A DNA stretch of 64,000 bases from Hibiscus mutabilis (GCA_019671005.1 CM033745.1:39043834-39107833), one strand, 5' to 3'; counted from the first letter of the stretch, positions 10,343 through 21,881 are shown. Program-made: numbers and translations. Notes: generated by a model from the sequence alone, not told the origin.

Positions 10343-13300
10343 TGTAACCCCCTTGACTCGGCCTAGGTGCTAGGCCAAACTGGTCGAGCTACATTAGGTT
10401 TTTCATAGCAAACTTGATCAGATTATCTCGAAATAGGTCTATTTTTTCATTTTTTATCTTATCTAAATGCAACATTATAACATAAGGAGTACATATTGGT
10501 AGTGATTAAAAACTCAATTGAATCGAGCGTCGAATCGACATCCAATTGTGGGAATTTGCAATTTAGGGTCCAAATTGCAAACTGGTAAATTATGAGAGCT
10601 TGCTTATAATTGGAGTCACCAATCCTCAATTAGTCATGATACATGCATACATGTTCAATTTCAGCTAAACATATTAGTAAAATAAATCCAATTTGCATAG
10701 TTGAGAGACATGGACCAAAAAGAGAGAAACTAGAACCACAACATCTCATCAACGATCATAAAAGCCTTCAGTATCGGTACATAGGTTACCATACCGACAC
10801 CAGGCTTCGTATACAAGTTAGTATTGGTATTAAAGTCATTGTACCGATACCCAAGTCATAAATCACAAGGCCTATACTGATACACTTCCTCGAGTATCGG
10901 TACTCATGCCATTTTGGCCAAAATCATAAATTCCAGTAGCCAAAACCCGTATGGATACGGCTCACCCCATACCGATACCTATGCCAAATTTCCACTTTCC
11001 AAACCTGATACAGACCCCACGTATCAATATCGAGGGCATCGTATCAATACTGAGAGGCCTATAATGCCCAAATTGAATGGTTTTGAACTCTAAAAGAACA
11101 CCAACTTGCCCCAAAAAACCTAACATGCATTCTAAAATACATATTTTTGGACACGAAAGCGTAAACTATATGCATGCTTCCTAAACATTTTGCCCAACAT
11201 GCTCTAAATAGAAACTAAACATAAATCCATTAATCCACATCACAAACTAATCAACAAACCAATAGCCAACAAGATACAATCTCTAGAAGTAAGTACAACC
11301 AAAATACAAATCCCCAAACTTGGATTACACATTACCTTATTACCAAATGCTTTAAACTAAAAACATACTCAAATTCAAATGATGTCTTAGGATCTCCTCG
11401 CTCCAAATGCTTCCTCAAACCTCAATTCTCTGTCAAAAAGAATGAGAGCGTAAGCAAACATATGCTTTGTGGTGCCACTCATCCACATTCAACTATGCAT
11501 TAAAACATGAGCATAAAATCCATCACATTTGAAAACCCCTTTTCAAAACATAGCATGCATAACATCCATATGCAAAATATAGTTTCTCACTTGTTTCTCA
11601 TATATTGCAATTATATTGACCTTTATAAAACCACATTGGATACATGAATTTCCTGGTAGACAACCTCTACCAAACCATACATGGACCCAGAGAGTTTCAC
11701 CTTAATCCTACACAAGGTACAACATTAACTTGGGTAGCCTACTACATATGCAAGTGAAAATCCACCAACCAGAGTAGCCTATTGCATACTCTAGGGGCCG
11801 CGGGGCGATCGACTTGTATTATAGTGCACTTTAAACCCTATGGCATACCAACTATATCCGATATTTTTCTTTGCTTGTCATACATAGCCAATATACACTT
11901 TTAAACACATTTACTTACTGTTTTCCTTTATACATTTAACAAACCATTTTACATATGCAAATAACAACATTGCACAATGCAACAACTACATTCCATTTAG
12001 GAACCATTTCTCAATGCTCTTAGGCAACCATAACTTGATAAACATTACATATCTTTAAAAATGATGCATAGAATAGTAAGTAAATCAAACCATGCTTTTA
12101 AACCAAAACATGTAAAAACAAGTTTCATATCAATTCGATATCCGAAGGAGAAATCGAGGAAAACTTACTTTCAAGCTTAGTTTGGTTTGCTAGACCTAAC
12201 TGAAGCTCCCAACTCTTTATTCAAACATTTGGGAGTGTTTGAAACACATATACACTCACAGATGCGCAACACTTTGCTCGTCGTTGCATTACAAGCCTTC
12301 GAAACGAGCCGACTTCCAAAAAATGAGCTAGGCTTGACGCTCCCCTATTTTGGCAACACAAAACTAGAGGCAAAATGCATTAAAATGCATTCTAACACCA
12401 GCCTACAATCAACCCATGCAACCTCAACGAAATCACATTTGAAAACTAGCCGAAACATCAAAAACAACCTCAACCCACTATCATACAACCTCCAGCAGCA
12501 ACCCTCAGATTCTAACATCTTAACAATGCTATTGAACATCCAAAAACATGTTTCTAACATCTCTATATCTCCAGCAATCATGAGTCTAACATAACAGCCC
12601 CAAAATTACCTTCAAACTACATTAAAAACTAACCAATTAAATAGTTTTGGGATTTATTATAAAAATCTCATTTCACATTATACATATAGCACCAAAATGT
12701 GAATTAACCCAATAAAAATCTCCAGCAAACATCTTGTAAAACAAGAATTTAGGTTGATTCTCAAAATCACAAATAAATCCCACTTTCTTGAATTAAATTG
12801 CAAAACCCATGTTATAATCCACAAAATACAAGCCAACTACTAGGGAATATCAATAAAGAACCTTAGTTTAAGAGAGAAGAAGAAATTTACCTTTCAAGAA
12901 CCTTTCACCAAAAATTGACGTAAGTTTTCACTTGAAAACAACTTGAGAAATTGATGAAATATTTTTAAAATCTCTATCAGGTTTTGTTAGGAATCAAATA
13001 TGGAATCAGGCAATGAAATCTCCATTGAAAGTCAGTAAGGAAATCTAGAAATCATGATTGGAAAAAGGGATGGAAAATGAGAAAGGAAAATCCAAGAAAA
13101 TTTGGTAGAATAGGAAAATGATTTGGAAAACCAATTAACTGTCAAGGTCTTACTCAATTAAGGTGGAAAACTTTAATTAAAACATTTGGAAAATAATAGC
13201 TCTCTAAGAATTCTTAGTATTGGCCCAATTATATTTTAGTCACTTAAAATAGTTTTGCAATCTTTACAATTTAGTCACTAAAATCAAAATGTCACTTTAA

Positions 13301-13509
13301 TTAGTTAAAGAAACTTCTGAATTAATTACCAAAATACTTGATGATTTAACTAAAAATTTTAGTAAGTCAAACTATTTTTTAACTCAAACATTTCAATTCT
13401 TAACATATTAATTTCTAGAAACTCATTTTACCGGTTAATCTGGTTTAACTGAGTCAAACCCGACCCGACCAAACCCCTAAACTTCTAACACTATCTTTGG
13501 GGTGTTACA
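10343..13509 (+). repeat. Solo LTR of a long-LTR Ty3 element
   Basis: It starts TGTAACCCCCTTGACTCGGC and ends CTTTGGGGTGTTACA, and is flanked by the perfect 5-bp duplication ATTGA. At 3167 bp with no gag or pol inside, it is best read as a solo LTR left by recombination between two LTRs. The start resembles that of the LTR at 60363 (TGTAACCCCTTAGACCCG). Both share TAGTCACTT-like repeats and the ACTGAGTCAAACCCGACCCG type of block, so they are probably related and in the same orientation. An ORF of 135 codons inside it (12187-12594) has no recognisable domain. Confidence 0.85.
10770..11060 (+). repeat. Cluster of GTATCGGTAC / GTACCGATAC motifs inside the solo LTR
   Basis: About ten near-copies occur in 290 bp, for example AGTATCGGTACATAGG, TTGTACCGATACCC, GAGTATCGGTACTC and CCCATACCGATACC. 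Both strands of the 10-mer are used. The same core recurs at 14930-15070 and 18668-18740. Confidence 0.75.
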
Positions 13510-13514
13510 ATTGA
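13510..13514. repeat. Target-site duplication ATTGA, right copy
   Basis: ATTGA directly follows the GTTACA end of the solo LTR and equals 10338-10342. Confidence 0.85.
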
Positions 13515-13880
13515 TGAAAGGAAAAAGCTTGAGTTAAAGATGATATGAAAATAGAATTCTCGTGTCTCCCTCTCTCTTCCAAGATTTAGTCCTTTTATAA
13601 TCCGTACAAGAAAGAATACTTGTCCTTCGGGTGTTTTGCGTGACCCAAGGTTGTACAAAATTTGTTATAACAAATAATACAGCTGGCAAGGTCATCCTCA
13701 TCTTTTAGAAGATTGGACAGCTGGCAGTCACAGTGTCGAGCTGGCTGCAATGATGAAACCTCCTCTACAAGGACATCAGAAATACAGGGACAACAAGGCA
13801 AAATAGGCAGAAATATGTGAAATAAGAGCAACTAAGACTAAGTTAGATAAAATGTAGGAAATAGACATGAAAATACAAAC
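13515..13880. other. Unassigned sequence right of the solo LTR
   Basis: No supported gene is present. It continues the sequence interrupted by the solo LTR and leads into the ORF at 13881; it is probably part of the same older retroelement. Confidence 0.35.
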
Positions 13881-14354
13881 ATGAATGTAATAAACACTGA
13901 TGTGGGGACAATTAAATCTATAAATCTAGGGAAAATACATGTATTTAAAGAGCTATCAATGGTCACCTCCTTTTACTACAGTTGCGTCCTCAACCATATC
14001 TTTCTTAAAGAGGACATAGATAGATGCATAGATATTCCCTTCCCTATAGGCAATAAGTTTGATGTTTCATCTCTTCGAAGGGCTTATTTCGATCTTGTCA
14101 ACGGTGAGTGGATTCCTCGCGCTCCACGAGCAGCTCCAGCACCTCGAGTGGCTCGTCAGCCAGTTGCTCCGGTACCTCAAGGAGATGTCTCTTTGGCATC
14201 ACTTTCAAAGTTGATCACTCGGATGGAGGGTCACATTATGTGTCGGTTTGATTCAGTTGATGAGCGTCTTAAGATCTTGGAGTATTCGGTTCAGCTTCTT
14301 CAGAAGGATATCGCGAATGATGTTGATGGCAATGAAGATGCACTAGAGGCTTAG
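13881..14354 (+). pseudogene. Fragment of a retrotransposon additional ORF (putative plant transposon protein type)
   Basis: An open frame of 157 codons. The first third (about residues 25-60) contains SCVLNHIFLKEDIDRCIDIPF, which resembles the conserved end of the env-position domain seen at 2792-4408 and 35851-34195. A Pro/Ala/Arg-rich linker (residues 78-105) follows, then a heptad-like C-terminal helix (about 108-145) suited to a coiled coil, then an acidic tail. The sequence after the stop at 14355 is non-coding and AT-rich, with long T runs. The upstream part is missing or frameshifted. I infer an element-derived ORF, not a host gene. No Asp protease, RT or integrase lies nearby. Confidence 0.5.
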
Positions 14355-15100
14355 CTTTATTTCATGTCATATCATGCATTCATCTAGACTTTGTTGGATT
14401 ATGTTTTGTTACATACATTGCACTTATGTTGGATTATGTTTCCTTATTTTGTTGTGGCTATGCCACTTTGGATTGTTTATTCTCTATTTTATTTTGGATA
14501 TTATATATGGATTACTTACGATTTATGGATATTACTATGTGTTGTGATTTGGATTGGTTTATGTTTATCTTGCTTCTCATTGTTTTTGATCTAACAAAAA
14601 GGAGGATAATTTTTTTGATTAAAAATTTTAAGGCTTTTATTCAAAAAAAAGGGTGTTTTTATTAAAAAATTATTTTGGTTTTGTTATATCGAAAAGGGGA
14701 CATTGTAAAACTAATAAATATTGATTTTTATATAACAAGGTTTTATATTTAAATCTATTTTAAATAAAATTTTAAAGTATTGAAATAACTCACAAACTTT
14801 AAGTTGAAAAAGAAGTAAAGTGTTCAAATAACGTTTTTGAATGATCAAATATTATCTTAGTTATTTGAAACCAATTTGAAATATTTTTACAAAGTTAAAA
14901 GTACTCAAAAAGCCAATTTGGCCTTTGAGTACCGATACGGCCTTATAGGCATAACAATACGATTTTGTTTTGCAAAAATTCAATGAGCTCTTTCTGTACC
15001 GATACAGTTCATCTTAAAGTACCGGTACGCCCTTTTGAAATAATTTTCCTTGAGCGATTTCAATATAGGTACGCATCCAGTGAACTATTACTTTTGCCTT
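14355..15100. other. Non-coding retroelement tail with GTACCGATAC motifs
   Basis: AT-rich sequence. Motif copies at 14930-15070 (AGTACCGATACGG, GTACCGATACAG, GTACCGGTACGC) link it to the solo LTR at 10343-13509. The last part, about 14990-15070, resembles 18660-18770 and so frames the Ulp1-like pseudogene. Confidence 0.45.
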
Positions 15101-15680
15101 CCTAAAACCTGACATCAGCAAGAAATTATGAATACATGAAATATATTGCTTGCAACTGCTATAATTTGTCAAAGTAGGAAACATTGATTGCTCAATTGTG
15201 ATTGTGTTTCATGTGAAGCAACGTTGTAATGTTTGAGTATTTTTTTGTTCTTAATCCATTTTTCGGAATCAACACACATTATGGTAAATTAAATACTCCA
15301 ATTTTTTAAAAGTTTAATATTTAAAGTTTATCTTGTTAAAAAGAAAATATATCAATAAGGCAATTTGGTAAAATATTCAATCAAGTGATCTTATATTCCT
15401 TAAACCAAACATTGTAATCTTACATTCCTTAAACCACACCTCCTTTGATTTTTCCTTTTTTGGTATATAAATAATGTTGATTATTGACAATGGTTTTCCC
15501 TTTTAATAATTACTATAATAACCATAATAGTTACATGCATGTCATGCTCTAAAAATTCCAAGTCAACACCATTATTCACCACATGAAGAAAATAAATAAA
15601 AAAGTGAAAATGAGAGAAGCTTGTGAACCATACACAAATTGGTACAATAGCATTCAGAATTTCTGTAAATAATAAAACCC
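15101..15680. other. AT-rich stretch with no feature seen
   Basis: I see no supported coding, RNA or repeat structure here. It could be the 3' flank of the minus-strand Ulp1-like pseudogene. Confidence 0.4.
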
Positions 15681-17114
15681 CAGATTATTTCAAACTGTCA
15701 TATACTATTGCAGCTCTCTTTACCCTGTTCCTTTCCTCAACTTCTGAATCATGTATGGACAATTCATGACAATTGAAAAGATCAGCTTCATTGTGGTTGC
15801 TTGTAACAAGTTTTGCCAAAATTTCCAATCATTCAACTCTCACTTCTTGCGCCTACACAATAACTATATCACGTTATTCAATATCACAAAATAGCTAAAC
15901 GAAACTACATGGTATACTTTACCATGAAAAAATCTTCGACTAATCACTTTTTTATCAACTTCTATATACTTCAATATGTAAATGCCAAAATCATCCTTGA
16001 ATCTAATATAAAATTAATTAATTTATTAAAATGAAAATTTCACAGGCATAAGAAATAAACTTTTATTTTAAATTTAAATTACGTACGAATTTGGTTGCTT
16101 CGGTGATTCAAGAAAATAAATTGAAAACTCTGCAACATCTTTAAATAATCTAACCAAATAAGCATGACACCCATACATAAGTGGAGCTTTAATCAACTGT
16201 TATAATAAGTCACAACAAAATTAAGAAATTGATAATTAAAAACTATACTAATTCAATTAGTTCTCATAAATGAATAAAGAACTTACTAAATCTTGTGCAA
16301 TGTTTTTATGCGCTTCATCGACGCCAAGAGAGTCCAAAACGTAATTATGTCCCCTCACAACATCAACAACTAATAAAAACCAGTGTTTGCCTTTTTCATC
16401 ATGTAAAGGCACATATACCTGCTACATTATGTGAGTTAAAAATCACTATCAACTACATACAAGCAAACAAAAAATTATAAATATACATGTTCAACATTAC
16501 TACTATCAATAGGTATAAAGTTCTCTATTCATCGGGAAGGAAATTTGAAAATGCTAGTCTTTTTTTCCACCTTCTGAGCATGTGTGAAATATTTGATAAT
16601 GATACTTTGAGAAAAACATTAAAGTTTAAAATGTCATGAAATCATAAAATAAAAATAATGTGCTCTCTAGCCTATAAATTTTTTTTACCTGAAAGGACAA
16701 AGGCATATATAACATTTTTGGCATAGGCTCTTGTCTCAAGTGCAAATCGTACACATAGAGATTGATAAATTATTAAATATTTAAAAACAATATAAAAACT
16801 TGTATTAATAACAGACAAAAGAACAAATATTGATCATGTAAAAGATTTAATAATTTAATCTATAATACCCAATTAAATAACCATTTTTCATGGAAAAATA
16901 GTACGAGCATTGACAACGTCTAAAATATTATTTTTGGTGATGTAAAGACTGTTGGATGTATTCTTCCAAGTAAAAACATTCATACAAATTATGCGTTCTT
17001 TAGGCGTTAGGCACTACAAATTGTGCATCACTTATCATACCAGTTTCTTTGAAATTTTTTGATAACAAATCACATGCCTCATATTTATCCTGCATAAAAA
17101 ACATATAACTCTTG

Positions 17115-17159
<45 letters not shown>

Positions 17160-18620
17160 TTAAATGTAAATATTATAAAAATGTGTTTACAGTTTATACC
17201 TTTCTTGTTTTACATTTGATTTGAGCTTCTGCGAATAAATCTTGCAATCTTGGTTCAATCTCAAAATTACTAAGCTTGTTTTCTTTTCCAACATGCACAA
17301 TCAAAAAGTAATTGATCATATAGTCAACTAAAATGAAATATTTGTACAATATTAATTACAAATTTTCAACCTGCTACAAAATATGTATATATATATATTA
17401 TCATGTTAATACCTCATTTTTTCAAAACTTTCAGCCTTCAATGTTTCTCCATTATCATGAAATTTTGTGAATTTTTTTAGTATCTACATATTATATGAAA
17501 AAAAATTTAAGCAAGCAAATAATATAAAAGTATAAGATGAAATATAACCAATAAAGAATGATTTATACATACCATTGTATTCACTTTATAAGTTCGAGCA
17601 CGTTTTTTCATTGTCATATCTTTCGACTTCGGATCATTAGTAAAATCAGAACGTGTAGTCAAACATCTCACACTCTTTTTATGTTGAGTCTTTACACTTT
17701 GACGAAGCCTTAGGACAGTTTGACATTTTAGGTGGCATTTTTGTAATTATTGGAGTTTCCTTCAATGTAACTAATTGACTACGAAATCGATGGTGACTAA
17801 ATTGAAAGTTAAAAATCTCGCTAAGAAAATTTTGGGAAACCATAATGTCATCCTTAATGTTGTCTTCAGAATTAAATTCAAGTTTTCTTTTACCAATAGG
17901 TTGTAATGAGGGAGAAGAATAATCAGGATCACAATTTATAAATGGAGACAAACTTGATTTTTTTAATACGATTCTCGGTTTCTTCCTTCAATGATGTGGC
18001 ACTTAATCCTTCTTCCTTGTGCGATTTATTTTCTAAACACTCATTTTTCAATAGACCGCTATGCAAATTAGTCTCTTCTGATCTATTATTTAAAGCATCA
18101 TCCTTTAATGATTGACTATGTATACCTTTCCTTTTTAATGAATAATCATCTTGTACTGAACATTTAACATTACTCGGTGTTAATATAGTTACTAAAATTT
18201 CAAATTGGTCATTTAATTTTTCAAATTGACCATTTAATTTTTCAAATTGACCATTCATTTTAACAAAATTTTTTTCAATATTTTACATCAAATGATTGAG
18301 TGCCTCGAACTTGTGATCACTCTGATAAGGAGTTCTTATTTTTCCTCATGTGCAACTTCAGCCTTTTCCTATATGTACATAAAATAAATAAAAAATTTAA
18401 AAATAATCTTAAATAAAATATACCGACAAAAAGAAATTCAACACTATTATTAAATTTTCAGTTAATTATAATGAATGTGTCTCGTTGTTTGTCTTCTCCA
18501 AATTCATGTTGATATGACGCTTACACTCCATCATCTTAACTTGTTTTTGAATGAGTTAAGTTTAGATCCATCAACTAGTTTAAAAGATAAAATCTAAGCC
18601 CACATGCATTAAAAATAATC
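15680..18620 (-). pseudogene. Ulp1/C48-type cysteine protease-like gene, degenerate, multi-exon
   Basis: The clearest exon is 16418-16287: 44 codons flanked by an AG acceptor and a GTAAGT donor. It encodes VPLHDEKGKHWFLLVVD then VLDSLG, the catalytic His (KHW) and Asp (LDS) blocks of C48 deSUMOylase-like proteases. Other exon candidates with good splice sites are 17327-17200 (ending CKTRK before GTATAA), an exon starting at 17089, and one ending at 16689 (MPKMLYMPLSFQ). The last exon near 15840-15700 contains an in-frame TGA. The 5' part (18258-17580) is a charged, repetitive region with FEKLNGQ repeats and a frameshift near 17940; another frameshift lies near 17020. I did not find the catalytic Cys exon. 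In plants such genes are often carried by MULE or CACTA elements, which may apply here. Confidence 0.7.
17115..17157. repeat. (ATA)n microsatellite
   Basis: About 14 uninterrupted ATA/TAA units lie inside an intron-like part of the Ulp1-like pseudogene. Confidence 0.95.
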
Positions 18621-18780
18621 AATTAATTTTATACTCATAGCAAAGTACAAGAAAAATTCCAACTTAGAGTATCGGTACGACCTTTGAAAATATTTTTCTG
18701 TGAGCTATTTTAGTACTGGTACGCATCTAATACTGGTACACATTTAATAGCGTACTGCTACTCGTGAAACAATATATCGC
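18621..18780. repeat. LTR-type sequence with GTATCGGTAC motifs, related to 14990-15070
   Basis: AGTATCGGTACGACCTTTGA, then TTTTCTGTGAGC and TACTGGTACGCATC, parallel the GTACCGGTACGCCC, TTTTCCTTGAGC and TAGGTACGCATC order at about 15020-15080, in the same orientation. They look like direct copies of one repeat on either side of the Ulp1-like segment. Confidence 0.55.
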
Positions 18781-19374
18781 GACGACTGCCGGTGACGGCG
18801 GCAACTACCGGAAACTCAAACGCAAAAATAAAACTGAAACCTTACCTTGCTACGTGAACGGCAACCAAACTCGAACGACGGTCAGGCTGTAGCAGGGATG
18901 AAGGCGCGGTGGCGACAATCTCACCAGCGAACAGTTGGCTAACGGCGACGGCGGCTGGAGTGGCAATAAGGATTAAAATATTTAGGGTCCTTTAATTTAG
19001 GGATTGAATATGGTTGGTATATGATCCAATTGTTTGAAAATAAAAATTAAAAAAACAATATACATGAAAATAATTTAATTCAAAATTTATTTTAAATAAT
19101 TATTAATTGTATGTTTAGTCTTTGAGATTTTTAATATTTATTAATCAATTTAATGATATTTAACGACGTTAGTGATGTTCAGCGGTGTGCGACACCCGTG
19201 GTAGACTCATATGCTTTGAAATCTTAGTAAGTGTTTTTAATTATTTTATTTAGGATGTATGAAGTGTGAAAAGACAAACACAAGTTTATCATAGTATTAA
19301 TTAAATTTTATAATATAAATATTATAATAATTTTTCAACTTAATTAATATTAAATTAACTCGTGATCAATTGCC
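18781..19374. other. GC-richer patch and AT-rich intergenic sequence
   Basis: 18781-18960 is unusually GC-rich for this window (CCGGTGACGGCGGC and similar) and looks like decayed gene or LTR leader sequence. 18961-19374 is AT-rich. No reading frame is convincing. Confidence 0.35.
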
Positions 19375-19752
19375 CACATTACACCAAAATAAGTTTTTAG
19401 TGGTGTTTTTCGAGGAAACACCGCGATAGATTAGTACATAGTGGTGTTTTTTCTAAAAACGCTGCTACAAACGCGTACTCTAATGGTATTTTCAGTAAAA
19501 ACGCCGCGATTGACTGGTGTATTGTGGATTTTTTGGAGAAACGTCGCTACATATGCGCGTACTCAAGTGGGTTTGTACTTAGAACGTTGTGATTTACTTA
19601 TATAGATGGCATTTTTCTGAAAAACGGCGCTACAGACACATAATATAGTGGCGTTTGTACTAAAAATGTCGCTATAGAATGGTATTTGGTGGCGTTTTTG
19701 TAGAACCGCCGCTACATATTCATATATACATCGCGAAACACGCGTAGCATAA

Positions 19753-19761
19753 AAAACTCAT
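19753..19761. repeat. 9-bp target duplication of MULE, left copy
   Basis: AAAACTCAT precedes GGGTTAATTACT; the right copy at 21230-21238 is AAAACGCAT, 8 of 9 identical. Confidence 0.75.
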
Positions 19762-21229
19762 GGGTTAATTACTGGAATGGTCACTTATGTTTCCCCTCAG
19801 TACGGAGTTGGTCACCGATTTTGAAAAACGACTAGTAAGGTCAATTACGTTTTTGGAGTGTAAACTTTTGGTCGCTTAGCCGTTTGTTGCTGTTAAACGT
19901 TGACGGCTTGATGATCTGGCAGCAGAAAAAATAAGGGTAAACTACTGCAAATGCCACTTACGTTTATCTCATGTACATTTTTGGTCCATGATTTTAAAAA
20001 TTAAACGTTATGCTCACTACTAAAAAGATTTATTTCTAATTTCACCTTTGAATTTTTAAAAATTCATTTTTCAACCCTAAAACTAAAGCAAATCCTTTCC
20101 ACGATCCATTCAAATTCTCCATAAACACACGCACAGAGAAAAGGAGTTAATTTCTAATAGAATGTAAAAAACATAACAAAATTAGAATCTTGAATAAGCT
20201 AAAGCAAATCAATTTTTAAATTACAACCAAATCCTTAATAAATCCCCCTAAAAATATATCATTTTTAGTACACAAATTTCAATAAAATTAAAGTAAAATT
20301 CAATTAAAATCCAATCAGACCAAAAGAACAAAAGCAACACAACAACCCATTTTCAATTTATAACCCTAAAATGAATAAAGCCAAAGATTTTGATTTAAAC
20401 AAATAAATAAACATAAATTAGCCAAAATACATACCCCACTGACAATGATAACCCCAGTAACAACAGGGATGAGGGTAACATAAGTAAGCCAAGACTCATT
20501 CTTCAACGTCATCAAGTAAGCGAAAACCGTCATGAAGAACGGCGTCGTAGCGCCGATGGCCTGGTTAAAACTCACCGGTAGGAACCTTAAGGTTGTAACT
20601 AGCCCGCTCGTGAAGAATCTCGAATTGGTTTTTATTTTTTTTGGGTGTTTTGAGGATTTGGGTATCTTTATTTTGATGGGAAAAAAATTGGGTTTTGAAA
20701 ATTAGAAAGGAATTAGAAATATATGGAAATAGTAGATTTTTGGGGGAATAATTTGATGAAATTAGCTTCTGAGGATCTAATTCAAGGCTTCAAGCTTCTC
20801 ATTATGAAATTAAGTACTACAAATAGAAGGAAAATTAAAATTTTGACTAAATTTGGAGGAAAAAGATCAGATTTTGAAGAAGACAAAAGGGGAAGAAGGA
20901 AAAGTAGAATTTTGACTAAATTTAAAGTTGAAAATGAATTTTTAAAAATTCAATGGTGAAATTAGAAATAAACCTTTTTAGTAGTGACCATAACGTTTGA
21001 TTTTTAATATTGGGAACAAAAAATGTACATGAGATAAACGTAAGTGGTCACTGCAATAGTTTACCCTTTTTTCTACTGCTAAATCAACAAGCCCTCAACG
21101 TTTAACTGAAATAAACCATCGAGTGACCAAAAATTTATACCCTAAAACGTAATTGACATTATTTGTTATTTTTCAGAATTGGTAACTCTCACCTGAAAAA
21201 AACATAAGTGATCTTTTAGTAGTTAATCC
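19762..21229. mobile_element. Pack-MULE-like element with long terminal inverted repeats
   Basis: The ends are GGGTTAATTACT and, inverted, GGATTAACTACT. Imperfect inverted repeats of about 320 bp (19762 to about 20090, and about 20905 to 21229) match along their length, including CACTTACGTTTATCTCATG and GTCACTACTAAAAAG blocks. The 9-bp near-perfect target duplication and the long repeats are hallmarks of Mutator-like elements. There is no transposase. The middle holds a fragment of a host transporter gene. It lies within the subterminal repeat zone of the CACTA-like element, so it jumped in after the CACTA formed. Confidence 0.85.
20435..20628 (-). pseudogene. Captured fragment of a sugar-phosphate/phosphate translocator gene (TPT/DMT family)
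   Basis: On the minus strand the segment starts with NSRFFTSGLVTT and continues with LRFLPVSFNQAIGATTPFF, AYLMTLKNESWLTY and VPVVTG-like residues, ending VSG at a GTATGT splice donor (20434-20429). The second part is a highly conserved transmembrane block of plant nucleotide-sugar/triose-phosphate translocator homologues. In intact members the RFFT block sits near the N-terminus, about 70-80 residues before the RFLPVS block, so an internal piece is missing. The retained donor and intron show that genomic DNA, not cDNA, was captured. There is no start codon in frame; nonfunctional. Confidence 0.8.
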
Positions 21230-21238
21230 AAAACGCAT
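21230..21238. repeat. 9-bp target duplication of MULE, right copy
   Basis: AAAACGCAT follows GTTAATCC; it pairs with 19753-19761 with one mismatch. Confidence 0.75.
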
Positions 21239-21771
21239 TCCATTCATTTTGAAACAGGTTACAACTACAAAGAACCAAAGTTCTAAACTCCTCTCTCTCT
21301 CTCTCTCTCGGCCGAACCAAAAACCATGCCCCTTTACATCCCGTCGTTCATCGGCGATGGGACCTCACCGGAGTGTCGTTCCCGAAACCAAAATTCTTCT
21401 GCAACTCTCAGTTTGGGTCTACCCTCGAATCCTACTAAAACCCTAACCTAAATCCCCCAAATTTGACAATACTAAGGGTGACTACCTTCAAGAAGAACGA
21501 CGACCGAAAGTGACTCTCGATCTCAACGACGATTCCCCTAAAACGATGAGGTAATCTGATTTGGCTTTTTTCAATGAGGTTGCCTTTTTTCCTATATGAA
21601 AACCGTATTTGCTTCATATGTTATATAGTCTCCACATAATGAATTTTAATGTGTTTGTAAAGAACGGTGAAGAAGTGAAGATATCATGTCTTCTGGCTTA
21701 GAAATGCAATATAGACCTACAAATGATGGGCATTCATAACATTTCAGATCTTGTACAAATTATATGGTTCA
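21239..21771 (+). other. Captured 5' UTR/leader of a galactosyltransferase-like gene
   Basis: This GC-richer leader has a (CT)n tract at about 21290-21309 and an AAACCCTAACC block. A good 5' splice site occurs at GATGAG|GTAATC near 21550, suggesting a leader intron before the coding exon at 21772. The CT-rich leader is typical of plant promoters and 5' UTRs. Confidence 0.5.
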
Positions 21772-21881
21772 ATGTCTGTCAAGAGTAGGGGAAAGTATGC
21801 TTCAAAGCATCTTGTACCAAAGAACTTGGCTCTTTTGCTTTGTTTTGTTAGCTTCTTTGCTGGAATGTTCTTCACGAACAG
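21772..21881 (+). pseudogene. Captured exon 1 of a beta-1,3-galactosyltransferase (GT31) gene
   Basis: ATG opens an exon of 110 bp encoding MSVKSRGKYASKH, a Leu/Val/Phe-rich signal anchor (about residues 19-32), then AGMFFTNR. It ends at a GTACTT donor in phase 2. This is the N-terminal cytosolic tail and type II membrane anchor found in plant beta-1,3-galactosyltransferases, Golgi enzymes that elongate cell-wall and arabinogalactan glycans. The catalytic domain is absent downstream: 21882-23400 has intron-like AT-rich sequence with no recognisable later exon. The fragment lies between CACTA-like subterminal repeats. It could still act as a promoter plus signal-anchor donor in chimeric transcripts. 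Confidence 0.75.

Noticed and set aside
12187..12594. 135-codon open frame inside the solo LTR
   Set aside because: No domain, Asn/Ser/Thr-rich composition following local AT bias, and no expression or splice context; it lies fully inside a defined LTR.
14391..14665. Overlapping hydrophobic frames that look like small membrane proteins
   Set aside because: T-rich DNA gives Leu/Phe/Ile/Trp in all frames; two frames overlap and neither resembles a known protein. It is the untranslated tail after the ORF at 13881-14354.
20723..20959. 78-codon plus-strand frame inside the MULE
   Set aside because: Lys-rich translation of AT-rich inverted-repeat and 5' flank sequence; the real coding signal is the minus-strand transporter fragment.
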